Of a stretch of DNA of 64,000 nt, positions 10,917 to 20,440 are shown piece after piece; position 1 is the first letter of the stretch; each line of letters begins with the position of its first letter. A program made the position numbers and the translations under genes. The stretch is from the NCBI GenBank assembly GCA_022059125.1, contig JAEUWY010000023.1:186001-250000 (forward strand). Direction: 5' to 3'. A model generated the notes under the pieces. It saw only the letters and a program-made list of their open reading frames with translations, had not been told where the DNA came from and made no database searches. The DNA is from Corynespora cassiicola. Taxonomy: Eukaryota > Ascomycota > Dothideomycetes > Pleosporales > Corynesporascaceae.

Positions 10917-11474
10917 GGTGACGATGTGAAGGCGTGGTGTCTTGAGACGAATAGTCGGTACCCTCAGAATATAACCAGCTGAGGGTTTAAAGATTCTGGG
11001 CGGCGTACGCCAGCAGCGCACAGATCTCCTGTGCTTGTCATAACCTCCCAACGGCAGGTACCGCCGTTGAGCTAGGTTCCAGGGTACTGCGGATCAAGAT
11101 TTTCAGGGCTGCCCATTGGACATCCCGACTGAAGGCCGAACGATAAACGAGAATGGGAAAGACAAGTGGGGGTGTCTCGGTGGTTCTAGGGGAATGTGTG
11201 GGGGGGAACGGCCGAGCGATCAGCGCAATTACTTTAGCCTGTGCTTTGACGCTCCCCTGTCAGTCCCAAAAGAGTATCGCGATGAACATCAGACGGTTGA
11301 GCCTGACCGTTGCACTGGCTGCCCCTTGCAGGCATGTATAAAGATCATTTTCTAGAGCTCAACCTAGCCCTCCACCCTTCAGTCGCTCATTCTTCAAAAT
11401 TATTACGCATTTTGCTCTCTTATCTCTCGTCATTCGTTAATATTTGCTTTGGCTCCTCTAGTAATCACGCCAAG
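10917..11474. promoter_or_regulatory. Divergent promoter region, CFEM receptor / GMC oxidoreductase
   Basis: 558 bp separate the two start codons. A TATAAAG box (11337-11343) stands 132 nt before the GMC start, followed by a pyrimidine-rich leader. No TATA box was obvious on the receptor side. Small frames inside (for example 11116-11355) are not supported as genes. Confidence 0.6.
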
Positions 11475-13639
11475 ATGATTGTGTTCAAGTCTTTTACCCT
11501 TCTTACGCTCTTCAGCTCATTTGCCCTCGGCCGGATAATGTAAGGCCAAGCTTCCCCTCTCCCAATACCCACACCAGCCCTACCATACGTGAGCCTATTA
11601 ACACTGAATGTAGTGATGGTGCTGAGCATACGCCTTTTCGAGGGCCGAATGTAAAGCGGGCCCTGGATAACTCTACCACCGAGACTACGCTTGAGGACTA
11701 CGATTACGTCGTGGTCGGCTCCGGTCCCGGTGGCGCGCCTCTTGCCGCCCGACTTGCCATCGCGGGACACAAGGTCCTCTTGTTGGAGGCGGGAGACGAC
11801 CAGACCAACACTACGGAATACACTGTCCCCGCCCTTCACTCGGTTGCTGCCGAGTACGAGCCCATGCGATGGGACTTCTTCGTAAAGCACTTTGACGACG
11901 AAGCTGAGATTCGGAAAGATACCAAGGTCACTTACGAACTTACGGACGGCACCCGCTACACTGGACCCAACCCCCCCGCTGGAGCCAAGCCTCTCGGTAT
12001 TCTCTACCCTCGCGTTGGCTCCCTTGGAGGATGCTCCGCGCATAACGCCCTGATCACGATTCTTCCTTATCAAAGCGACTGGAACTACATCCAGAGCATC
12101 ACGGGAGATGAAACCTGGGGTGCAGACAACATGCGCAAGTACTACGAGCGCCTGGAGAGGGCCCGTTATCTCCCCAACAGCATCGCTGGTCACGGTTTCA
12201 GTGGATGGCTTGAGACTTCGCTGACCGAGTTGACTCTGATTGTTCAGGACTTCAAGTTGGTCTCGTTGGTCCTTGCTGCTGCGACCGGTATGGGCAAGAG
12301 CCTTGTCTCTTCTCTTCTCACCACCGTCACGGGTCTCGCACAGGTCCTGCTTCGGGATATTAACCACCCCGGCTCCGGCCGTGACTCGGAGGAAGGCATG
12401 TGGCAAGTTCCGCTGGCAATGCACATCCCCGACTACACCCGTGCAGGCCCCATTGATTTCGTCAGGGAGGTCATGAATGCACAGAATGAGGACGGCACCC
12501 CCAAGTATCACCTTGACATCCAGCTGAACACCCTCGTCACCAACGTCAAGTTTGGGAACAGCACCCAGGGGACCCCCAAGGCTACCGGAGTGGAGTTCCT
12601 CACTGGAAGGTCCCTCTACGGCGCTGATCCTCGCCGCCAGTCAGGCTCCGCTACCGGAAAGGGCACCAAGGGTTCCGTCACTGCTACCAAGGAGGTCATT
12701 CTCTCTGCCGGTGCATTCAACACTCCCCAGATCCTGAAGTTGTCCGGTGTCGGCCCCAGGGACGAGCTTGAGAAGTTCGGCATCGAGGTCGTCAAGGAGC
12801 TGCCCGGCGTTGGCACCAACCTGCAGGATCGCTACGAAGTCCCCGTCATTGGACAGGCCGACTCCAAGATCTCGCTTCTCAAGGACTGCACTTTCCTCGA
12901 GGGCGATAGTGACCCTTGTCTCGAGAAGTGGGAGAAGTACCCCATTCAGAAGGGCGTCTATGCTACCAACGGCGTGGCCATTGCAGTCACCAAGAAGGCC
13001 AGCAACACTGCCAACGGAAATGCCGATCTTTTCGTGGCTGGTTGGCCCGCTTACTTCAACGGTTACTACCCGAGCTTCTTCCAGAACGCCACCGACGGCT
13101 CCAACCACTGGACTTGGCTCACCTTGAAGGCCGAATCTCGCAACAATGCCGGTACTGTCACACTTCGCAGCGCGGATCCGCAAGACGTCCCTGATATCCG
13201 TAAGCGTAACTTCCAAGTTGGTGGCGACGAGGATCTGGATGCCCTTGTTGAGGGAATGAAGTACGGACGTCGCGTCTTCGAAACCCTGATCCCCCTTGAC
13301 GGCGACTTCACCGAGGTCTGGCCAGGCAAGGGTGTGCAGACGGACGAGGAGTGGAAGGAGTTCGCCAAATATGAGTCTTGGGGTCACCACGCGTCTTGCA
13401 CATGCCCCATTGGTGCTGATGATGACGAGATGGCTGTTCTGGATGGTAACTTCAAGGTCCGTGGCATCGAGGGCCTGCGTGTCGTTGATGCCTCTTCATT
13501 CCCAAAGATTCCTGGTAAGTTGAATTGAGTAATTCGTGCTTGGATAAATCACTAACACGATTAAGGAACCTACCTTGCCCTCCCCATCTACATGATCTCC
13601 GAAAAGGCCGCCGATGTCATCCTCGCTGACGCGTCCTAA
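11475..13639 (+). CDS. Secreted GMC-family FAD oxidoreductase (aryl-alcohol/glucose oxidase/choline dehydrogenase-like)
   Basis: Three exons (11475-11539, 11614-13514, 13566-13639) encode 679 aa. Exon 1 is a signal peptide (MIVFKSFTLLTLFSSFALG). The FAD dinucleotide motif is VVGSGPGGAPLAARLA. GMC signature 1 is GSLGGCSAHNA and signature 2 is GAFNTPQILKLSGVGP. The C-terminal block WGHHASCTCPIG carries the catalytic His, and the last splice completes GLRVVDASSFPKIPGTYLALPIYMISEKA. These enzymes oxidise alcohols with O2 or quinones and often supply extracellular H2O2. The substrate is not predictable. An insertion of about 45 hydrophobic residues after the first third (LVSLVLAAATGMGKSLVSSL) is characteristic of the larger ascomycete subgroup. 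Codon use is strongly biased to C/G at third positions, suggesting high expression. A H2O2-producing role next to an H2O2-using peroxidase 3 kb away is possible but unproven. Confidence 0.92.
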
Positions 13640-14515
13640 TTCGTTTGTCAACAACATCCAATGTAGTTTCGACGCCGACAATCATTCTCAAAATCTGTAG
13701 CGTTCTATCATATATGCAGTTGCACGATAATATATTTGATGGTGGTCTAGGCGAATGCCAGGAACTCATCCCTTCAATGGTTGTAATAATCACTCCACCG
13801 CATTGTGAGTTCATGCGTGATCAACCAATTGACGTGAAATGTGCTCTACTCGCATGGTTTGATTCTTCTCATAAATCCTACCATGTGCGTTTCTTTCAAC
13901 AGGAGCCTATGTAGCAATAGCGTGGCACCCACTGCATCGTTGCCACGTTGGTGAAAAGAAAACGGAAATCCTTCTGCAATGTATAATTCTGTCACATATT
14001 GCTTTATGCGCAGCATATATGGGTAAATAATAGCTTGTGGTTCCTTGTCCAGTTATCAATGAGCTGAAGCAAGGAGTTTTTAGTTGTCATCCTTCGCCCA
14101 CATCCGCGTCCGTCCGCCTCCTTACCGATTCCCTCATTGGACTAGACCATCCAAGCCTATAGTGATACCCGCAAAATTGCGCTATCGTTGGTGTTCGGGA
14201 CTTATTTCTGCATACAGTGGATCCTTGTCAGCAGTGGGGAATTTCGATCGGACCTGGAAGGTAGACCAATGCCAGGTCCACATTTGTACATGGGTAGGTA
14301 GATGCCGTATTGTAGATACACCATTTCAAACCTTCACAAAATAGGAAATCAATCTGTGAAAGTAAATGGGGACGGAACGGTGCACCGATTCACATCACCG
14401 TTTGCAGCAATGAGGTCTGTTCAAAAGCAAATGCTTAAGTGACTATAAAATGCGCGCCAACAGACAAAGACAAGCGCAATCATTACATTACAACCTTTAC
14501 GCTACAGCTTTTACA
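13640..14515. other. Intergenic between GMC oxidoreductase and P450
   Basis: 876 bp. No coding region is supported. A TATAAAA box (14444-14450) lies 66 nt before the P450 start. The ATG at 14450 overlaps that box and is therefore unlikely to be used, which favours 14516. Confidence 0.6.
14444..14450 (+). promoter_or_regulatory. TATA box of the P450 gene
   Basis: TATAAAA at a normal distance upstream of the ATG at 14516. It decides between the two candidate starts because the upstream ATG at 14450 overlaps it. Confidence 0.5.
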
Positions 14516-16590
14516 ATGGCTCTTAGACAATTCTACAGCCAATTTCTCGGAAATTATTCCACTGACAGCCTCATATTGGCTAGTTCGGCTGTATTTATCA
14601 CAATAATCACCCTCCTGCACTATGCTCTCCGGGTTGTGACATTTCCACGTCCCAAGACAGCACCAAATGGCCTCAAGATCCCTCCTCTTGTCCCATATTT
14701 CCTCCCCTTACTGGGAAACCTCCCCTGGCAGTACTTTTGGGATCCGGTCAAGTTGTTATCGACTTCCAAGTAAGTGCTTCACTATGAGCTTTGATTGCTT
14801 ACGTATTACTCTCTCTCCATCCCTTCTTCTTGGAAGAGTATGATACAAGGACAGTGAGCAATTTTCTGGGATTTACAGTCATGAATTTGCGCGTTGAACG
14901 TACCAATCGCAGATGAATACTACCCCAAACTGCTACACCTTACATCATGCTCCGCGCCACAGCGTTGATCTGTTGTTCTCACTATTTTGGCTCTCATGTT
15001 CCAAATCATTTCTCTCTCACGTTTCTCACAATCGCTCTAACCCATCACTCCCACCATACCCCCCGGTCACATCCCTAATCCCCCTCTCACAGATACTATG
15101 CCCGCACCCCGCACCCCCTCCGCCTCCGCCTCCTCACAACTCCCCTCCACCTAATCCTCGGCCCCCAAAATATCCTCTCCCTCCTAGGCCACACCTCAAC
15201 CGCAAACCGCACCTTCAAAGACCTCTTCCTCCGCTCCGCCCTCCGCATGTCGCCCGGCGCAATCTCCCGCTTCGCCTCCCCCACCGAGCGCGTCCCTCCC
15301 TACCACAAGCCCAAAAACAGCCTCGTGAACCCCCCGCTGTACGCATGGAGCTCCGTCTACATCCAAGACTTCATGAGCGGGCGCAGCGCCGCGGACCTCT
15401 CGCGGCGCTTCGAGAGCAACTTGTTTGCGCGCGTGGAGACGCGCAGGCAGTTCATGACGGCCGAAGGCTTCGTGGTGGGCGACTTTTTCGACTTTTTCGT
15501 GGAGGAGGTGTTGGGGGCGTTTTTGGAGGCGTTGTGTGGGAGGGGGTTGTTGGGGATGAATCCGCGGTTCCTGGGCGACTTTTGGACGTTTTGCTCTAGC
15601 GTGCCGACGTTTATGAAGGGTGTGCCCAGGTGGTGGGATAGAGAGGCTTATAGGGCGCAGGAGGAGGTTATTCAAGCGGTTGGGAGGTGGCAGGAGTGGG
15701 CGTGGCAGAATTCGGGGGGTGCTGGGGTGGGAGGACAGGTTGGATTTGGGGGAGAGGAAAGGAGCGATGGGGGGGATGCGTTTTGGGGGAGCAGGTTTTT
15801 TAGGGAGAGGTATGAGTGGTTTGTACGTGAGCTGGGGTTTAGTCCGAGGGATAATGCGTCGATGGAGACTGGGTTCTTGTTCGGGTAGGTATTCCTCAAG
15901 AGGCGTGTTTATATGGGGCTAACCGAGCGTAGGGCGACTACCAACGTCACGTACGCGACCTACTGGACTGCCCTAGAGGTCTACAAGGATCCCGATCTTC
16001 TTTCCGTCGTCCGAAAGGAAGTCCACAGCTGCAGGGAAGATTCCGAGAATGGGGATCTCTCGTTCAACATGGCTCGTCTCCTCCAGCAACCCCATCTGCA
16101 AGCAGTCTGGGCAGAATGCCTTCGGCTGCGCTGCCATAACTTGTTCACGAGGGAAGCAATGGACGACTTGTCGATTGGAGATTGGCTGATTCCCAAAAAT
16201 AAGCTGGTCGCGGCCTGGTCTACACCGGGCCATACTGACCCTGAGATCTGGTGTGGCGGCAGCAATTCCACCGCGCCACCTGTTCACGTCTTCTGGCCTG
16301 AGCGCTTTCTGAAACCTACCGAAGATGGCAAATCGGTCCGCTTTTCCCTCGCAGGAAGTGATGGTTACTGGCTGCCGTTTGGCAGTGGCGCGTACAATTG
16401 CCCCGGTAGACATTTTGCCAAAGTGCACAGTATGCTAACGGTTGCCATGATGGTCGAGACGTTTGATATCGACATTGCTGCTGGGAGTGAATCTCTGGGC
16501 ATTGACATGAAGAAATACGGCATGGGCGTGCTTGGCCCCAACAAAAAGGTGGCGGCGAGAATCAGGGACAGAAGCCATCCACTCAAGTAG
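14516..16590 (+). CDS. Cytochrome P450 monooxygenase, ER membrane-anchored
   Basis: Three exons (14516-14769, 15093-15884, 15933-16590) encode 567 aa. An N-terminal membrane anchor (about residues 20-45) is followed by a proline hinge (IPPLVPYFLPLLGNLPW). Later come helix I (GFLFGATTNVTYATYW, formed by splicing), ExxR (ECLRLR), WPERFL, and the heme loop FGSGAYNCPGRHFAK with the ligand Cys at residue 505. The overall look, with P-Y-F-L-P-L-LG and a short F-G region, is that of the fungal CYP7/CYP8-like (sterol hydroxylase / prostacyclin-synthase-like) clan rather than CYP52 or CYP65; this sub-assignment is tentative. The first intron is 323 nt, far longer than others here, but the joined sequence STSKYYARTPHPLRLRL shows no missing block. 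Exon 2 switches from C-rich to G-rich on the + strand half-way. Confidence 0.9.
15480..15800 (+). other. G-run-rich coding strand segment inside the P450 gene
   Basis: Many runs of three or more G on the coding strand, for example around 15537-15556 and 15714-15795. They follow directly after a C-rich stretch at about 15050-15330. Such runs can form G-quadruplexes in the transcript or non-template strand. Coding is intact across it. Confidence 0.45.
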
Positions 16591-16902
16591 AGGATGTTGA
16601 TGTGTTTTGGAGAATTGAGAGGTAGAGGACCAGGGTCACGTAAATATAGAGCTCTGTAGATGGGACTTCACATGCTCCTTCCTATCCAGTATTTAAGGTA
16701 TAACAGAATCTATCACTTGTTGGTCATACCTCTTTTATTCCGAAAAGGTTGATGATTTTAAAAGGTTTTCTTTCTATTTTATCTACATGCATGTGAATGC
16801 TATATGGGCATAAATCTTCGTTAACCATGAGACGCATGACACCGACGAACAGTAGCCTCATAAACCACACCATCCACATATTTACCCAAAGCTCCCACCT
16901 CT
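16591..16902. other. Tail-to-tail intergenic, P450 / P5C dehydrogenase
   Basis: 312 bp between two convergent stop codons. It is AT-rich in the middle (16680-16800), consistent with two 3' UTRs and polyadenylation regions. No gene is seen. Confidence 0.6.
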
Positions 16903-18678
16903 CTACTTATTACTCGGATAAAGATATTCCGTCTGCGCAAAAAACTCCTCCTTGATCAACCTCGGACTCGAAAATCTCAGCAAAACATTCGAACTTCCCG
17001 CCTTATCATTCGTCCCACTCGCCCTACTGCCACCAAAGCTCTGCTGCCCAATAAGCGCAGCCGTAGTCTTACAATCTGCAGGAACCTCGTTAGCTCACCT
17101 TCGCCAATGCTCCAAGGGATGAAACTCACTGATATAAAAGTTGCCCGCAGAGTACCTCAGCGCATCCTCAGCCTCACGAATCGCAGCTCGCGACTGTGCA
17201 AACACAGCCCCCGTCAACGCAAATCCACCACCGGCCTGGTCCACCTTGTCGAGCACGGCGCTCCACTCCGCATCCGGGTACACATAGATGGCCAGCACGG
17301 GGCCGAAAATCTCATAGTTGAAGAGGCGGTGGTCTGGCGAGTCAGCCAAGTAGACGGTCGGCTTCACGTAGAAGCCCTGCGAATCGTCGTAGGTCCCGCC
17401 CGTCAACAGCTTGAGCGAAGGATCCTTGTTGCTCTCATCGATAACGGCCTTGATCTTGTCGAACGACCGGCGGTGGATCACCGGCCCCATGAAGGCCGCG
17501 AGGTCCTTGTCCGGACTCCCAATCGTGATATCCCCGACGTCCTTCAGGAACAGGCCGAGGAACTCGTCGGCGCGCGATTGCGGGAGATACAGCCTCGACG
17601 TCGCCGAGCACTTCTGGCCTTGATACTCAAATGCACCACGCACCGTGTGCTTCGCCGCCGACGCTATATCGGCGCTGGGGTGCACGAGGGTGAAGTTCTT
17701 GCCGCTCGTCTCGCCGACGAGGCGCGGGAACTCGCGGTACGTGTGCTTCCCGATGCCCTCACCGATACGCGCAGACAAGGCGCGGAACACGTCCGACGAG
17801 CCGACGAAGTTGAGGCCGGCGAAGTCGTGGTGCTCGAAGACGACGTCGTTGATGGCCTCTGCGTCGCCGGGCACGAACTGGATCACGTCGGGCGGCAAGC
17901 CGGCTTCGAGCAGGATCTTGTAGACGATGCTGCTGGCGTACACGTTGGAGGGCGAGGGCTTCCACAGGACCACGTTGCCCATGAGGGCCGGACCGGAGAT
18001 TAGATTGCCGCCGATGGCGGTGAAGTTGAAGGGCGAGATGGCGTAGACGAATCCTTCGAGGGGGCGGTAGTCGAGGCGCGACCACATGCCATCGGAGCCT
18101 CGCGTGGGCTGGCGCTCCAGGATCTCGGCGGCATAGTTGCAGTTGAGGCGGAAGAAGTCTGCCAGCTCTGCAGCGGCATCGACCTCGCCCTGCCAGATGT
18201 TTTTGCCCTGGCCGAGCATCGTGGCGGCGATCAGGTCATAGCGGTACTTTGTTGCCACAAGCTCGGCGGCCTTGAGGAAGATGGCGGCGCGGTCTACAAA
18301 GGGCGTCTGCTCCCACGACTTCTTAGCCTTGAGGGCGGACTCAATGGCATTGGCTACTTGCTCCTTGGAAACGAGCGGGTAGTTTGTGAAAGTGGTGGCA
18401 TGCTCGGCCGGGAGAGGTTGGTCCCATGACTTGGATGCTGGCTGCGACTTGCCATTGAAGAGGATGTCGCTCTGGAGAGGCAGCTGGGAGCGCAGCTTCT
18501 TGAGCGACTCTTCTAACTTGGCGCGCTCAGCTGAGCCTTTTTCGTATGTCGGATTGGGTTCATTCCGGGCATCAGGCAACCTGAAGGGCACGGTGGCCTT
18601 GGTGCGGATGTGGATCTGGGGGCGGAAGAGCCGTGCACTGCGGGGGAGGCGGGAGCAGAGAGGTCGAAGGCCCGACAT
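16903..18678 (-). CDS. Delta-1-pyrroline-5-carboxylate dehydrogenase (ALDH4 type), mitochondrial
   Basis: Two exons (18678-17130 and 17075-16903, intron 54 nt) encode 573 aa, the normal length for the family. An Arg-rich N-terminus (residues 1-30, no acids) looks like a mitochondrial presequence. Catalytic Glu323 is in LVGETSGKNF and catalytic Cys357 in FEYQGQKCSATSR. The splice restores NFYINCKTTAALIGQQSFGG and SRASGTNDKAG, the ALDH4 C-terminal signature. It oxidises glutamate semialdehyde (from P5C) to glutamate with NAD+. The same enzyme turns the hydroxylated pyrroline derived from hydroxyproline into 4-hydroxyglutamate in animals. It is divergent from the DHDPS-family aldolase with 369 bp between start codons, so the two are probably co-regulated. 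Its fungal prn-cluster counterpart is prnC. The P5CDH function is secure; the hydroxyproline role is inference from context. Confidence 0.95.
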
Positions 18679-18731
18679 GGTGTCGAATGCTACCCGTGTT
18701 CACAGAGATTCGATTTGGAAGATGTCTTTCC

Positions 18732-18745
18732 CTCTCGATTGAGAG
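18732..18745 (+). promoter_or_regulatory. Candidate regulator site, dyad CTCTCGATTGAGAG
   Basis: Near-perfect inverted repeat (CTCTC-GATT-GAGAG) 54 bp upstream of the P5CDH start. Its first 12 bases recur at 18862-18873. No binding protein is known; it is a candidate because of the exact repetition within one short promoter. Confidence 0.4.
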
Positions 18746-18861
18746 AAGAGGTTCAAGTATTCATGCCCATGTGGATAGATCGGGTTGACAGCCGTGTGCT
18801 CGACACAGCCGTTGATTTCCGTCGAGGGCGGGGGCATTCACGCGTCTCAGGTAGCAAACCG

Positions 18862-18873
18862 CTCTCGATTGAG
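18862..18873 (+). promoter_or_regulatory. Second copy of CTCTCGATTGAG
   Basis: Exact 12-base repeat of the site at 18732, located 174 bp upstream of the aldolase start (19048). Confidence 0.4.
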
Positions 18874-19047
18874 GCCGATATCGACCAAGTGCCACCATCG
18901 GGAGGCCAGCCGAGCGATGGAGCAGGCGGAGAGTTAACAACAACATGTAGGAAAATAAGTATTGCGTCGCACGGCGTGTCTGGAGGGTCGTGACCAGTGC
19001 AGCCTGGTGATATCCGGTGCGAATTCGACGTTCCAGCCCCGTCCGCC

Positions 19048-20019
19048 ATGTCCCCCGTCCCCCCACGCGGCGTCTGGTGCCCAGCCGTGACCTTCTTCGA
19101 TGCAGAGTCGGATGCGCTGGACCTTGAGGCGCAGGCGCGCTACTTCGCCTATCTCTCCACCACGGGCCTGGCAGGGTTGGTGGTGCTCGGGACGAACGCG
19201 GAGACATTCCTCCTGACGCGCGACGAACGCAAGGCCCTGGTCGCCACCTGCCGACGCGCCGTGGGCCCCAGGTTCCCAATCATGGCCGGTGCCGGAGGCC
19301 ATTCGACAGCCCAGGTGCTGGAGCACATATCCGATGCTAGAGACGCGGGCGCAGACTCGGTCCTCGTGCTGCCGCCCGCCTACTTTGGCGCCGCCACCAC
19401 GCCGGCAGTGCTCGAGAACTTTTACGACACCATTGCCGCCCGCAGCGCCTTGCCCGTCGTCATATACAACTTCCCCGGCGTGTGCAATGGCGTCGATCTG
19501 GACTCTGCCTTCATTGCCGCCATGGCCCAGAAGCATGCCAACATTGTCGGTGTCAAGCTGACCTGCGGCTCCGTGGCCAAAGTCACCCGTCTCGCTGCCG
19601 AGCTGCCCAAGGACCGCTTTACAGTCTTCGGAGGCCAGTCCGACTTTCTGCTCGGGGCCCTGAGCTCCGGGGCCGGGGGCTGCATCGCGGCCTTCGCCAA
19701 TGTTTTCCCCAAGACCATTGTTCGCATCTACGATCTTGTGCAGGAGGCCAGGTGGGATGAGGCTCTTGCTCTGCACCAGAAGGCGGCCCTCGCCGAGCAA
19801 CCCATCAAGGGCGGCATTGCGCCGACAAAGTACGCTGCTGCCATACACAGCGCTGCATCTGCCGGTATCAGAGATGCTGCCGCTAAGTTGAAACCGCGCG
19901 CCCCCTATCTGGAACCGGCTACTGCTATCAAGGAGCGCATCAAGGTCACCATGGCAGAGGTCGCTGCCATTGAGAGGAGCCTGCCACCGGTAAATTCGCG
20001 CATATCAGCGAGAATATGA
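19048..20019 (+). CDS. DHDPS/N-acetylneuraminate-lyase family aldolase, candidate 4-hydroxy-2-oxoglutarate aldolase
   Basis: Single exon, 323 aa from the ATG at 19048 (good CCGCC context; an in-frame ATG at 18997 would add 17 residues with no targeting signal). The class I aldolase barrel is shown by LVVLGTNAETFLLTRDE, Tyr140 in VVIYNFPGVCNGVD, the Schiff-base Lys170 in NIVGVKLTCGS, and FGGQSDFL. The family splits pyruvate from 2-keto acids. Human HOGA1 of this family makes glyoxylate and pyruvate from 4-hydroxy-2-oxoglutarate, the last step of hydroxyproline breakdown. Fungal relatives also include the 2-keto-3-deoxy-L-galactonate and L-rhamnonate aldolases (GaaC, Lra4), which sequence alone does not exclude. 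Head-to-head pairing with P5CDH and the nearby PRODH and aminotransferase favour the hydroxyproline role. The C-terminus ARI is at most a weak peroxisomal signal. Confidence 0.85.
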   Translation: MSPVPPRGVWCPAVTFFDAESDALDLEAQARYFAYLSTTGLAGLVVLGTNAETFLLTRDERKALVATCRRAVGPRFPIMAGAGGHSTAQVLEHISDARDAGADSVLVLPPAYFGAATTPAVLENFYDTIAARSALPVVIYNFPGVCNGVDLDSAFIAAMAQKHANIVGVKLTCGSVAKVTRLAAELPKDRFTVFGGQSDFLLGALSSGAGGCIAAFANVFPKTIVRIYDLVQEARWDEALALHQKAALAEQPIKGGIAPTKYAAAIHSAASAGIRDAAAKLKPRAPYLEPATAIKERIKVTMAEVAAIERSLPPVNSRISARI

Positions 20020-20440
20020 ATATCGTTGCCGATGACAGAAGACCAGTTAGACTAGATCAGTGCCGCTTTCAAATGCTATGTCCTTCTCACCTTGACTTCC
20101 CGCTTTTTTTTTTTCCATCATCCGTGAGCTTACAAGCCCGCATCCGAACAGCCACGGCCTGCTTCCCGAGCGTACTCTGAGGCGTGCCGGCGCCTCACCC
20201 GACGCCTACTATGATACACAACAACTGGGGTGCATGCAAGGCCAGGCGGAGACACTACCCCAGACTGATCCTTACGTAGTTTGTGCCAGGGATTCCCAGT
20301 AACTCATTCCAAGCTATGACCGCTGATATCTGCCAGACCAAGATACAAAAATGAGGGAGAAACCATGGTGAAGCCCCCCTCCGCCAGCCTTTCCATCCTC
20401 TTTCCAATTTGCCCTTCATCCACCAGCGTTGTATTGCACA
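20020..20440. promoter_or_regulatory. Aldolase 3' region and permease promoter
   Basis: 421 bp. It contains a T-run (20101-20114) and the dyad TGAGGCG-6-CGCCTCA at 20178-20197. No coding frame is supported. Confidence 0.5.
20178..20197. promoter_or_regulatory. Perfect 7-bp inverted repeat in permease promoter
   Basis: TGAGGCG and CGCCTCA separated by six bases (TGCCGG), 244 bp upstream of the permease start. The symmetry and CGG content suit a dimeric zinc-cluster factor; no binding is known. Confidence 0.35.

Larger units (their letters stand above)
18679..19047. promoter_or_regulatory. Divergent promoter, P5C dehydrogenase / aldolase
   Basis: 369 bp between start codons. The 12-mer CTCTCGATTGAG occurs twice in the same orientation (18732 and 18862), the first copy extended into the dyad CTCTCGATTGAGAG. 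CGG-containing words (for example near 18891 and 18941) could contact a Zn2Cys6 factor. Confidence 0.6.

Noticed and set aside
11465..12511. Long minus-strand frame (348 codons) antisense to the GMC oxidoreductase
   Set aside because: The + strand gene has complete family motifs and strong GC3 bias, which leaves antisense frames open. The antisense translation has no family resemblance.
14450..14515. Upstream start for the P450 at 14450
   Set aside because: The ATG overlaps the TATAAAA box, so it should lie upstream of the transcription start.
17107..18003. 298-codon + frame inside P5CDH
   Set aside because: Arg/Val/Asp-rich mirror of a high-GC3 gene on the other strand; no independent signals.
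18934..19848. 304-codon minus-strand frame over the aldolase
   Set aside because: Shadow of the aldolase coding strand; Gly/Ala/Arg-rich and without motifs.
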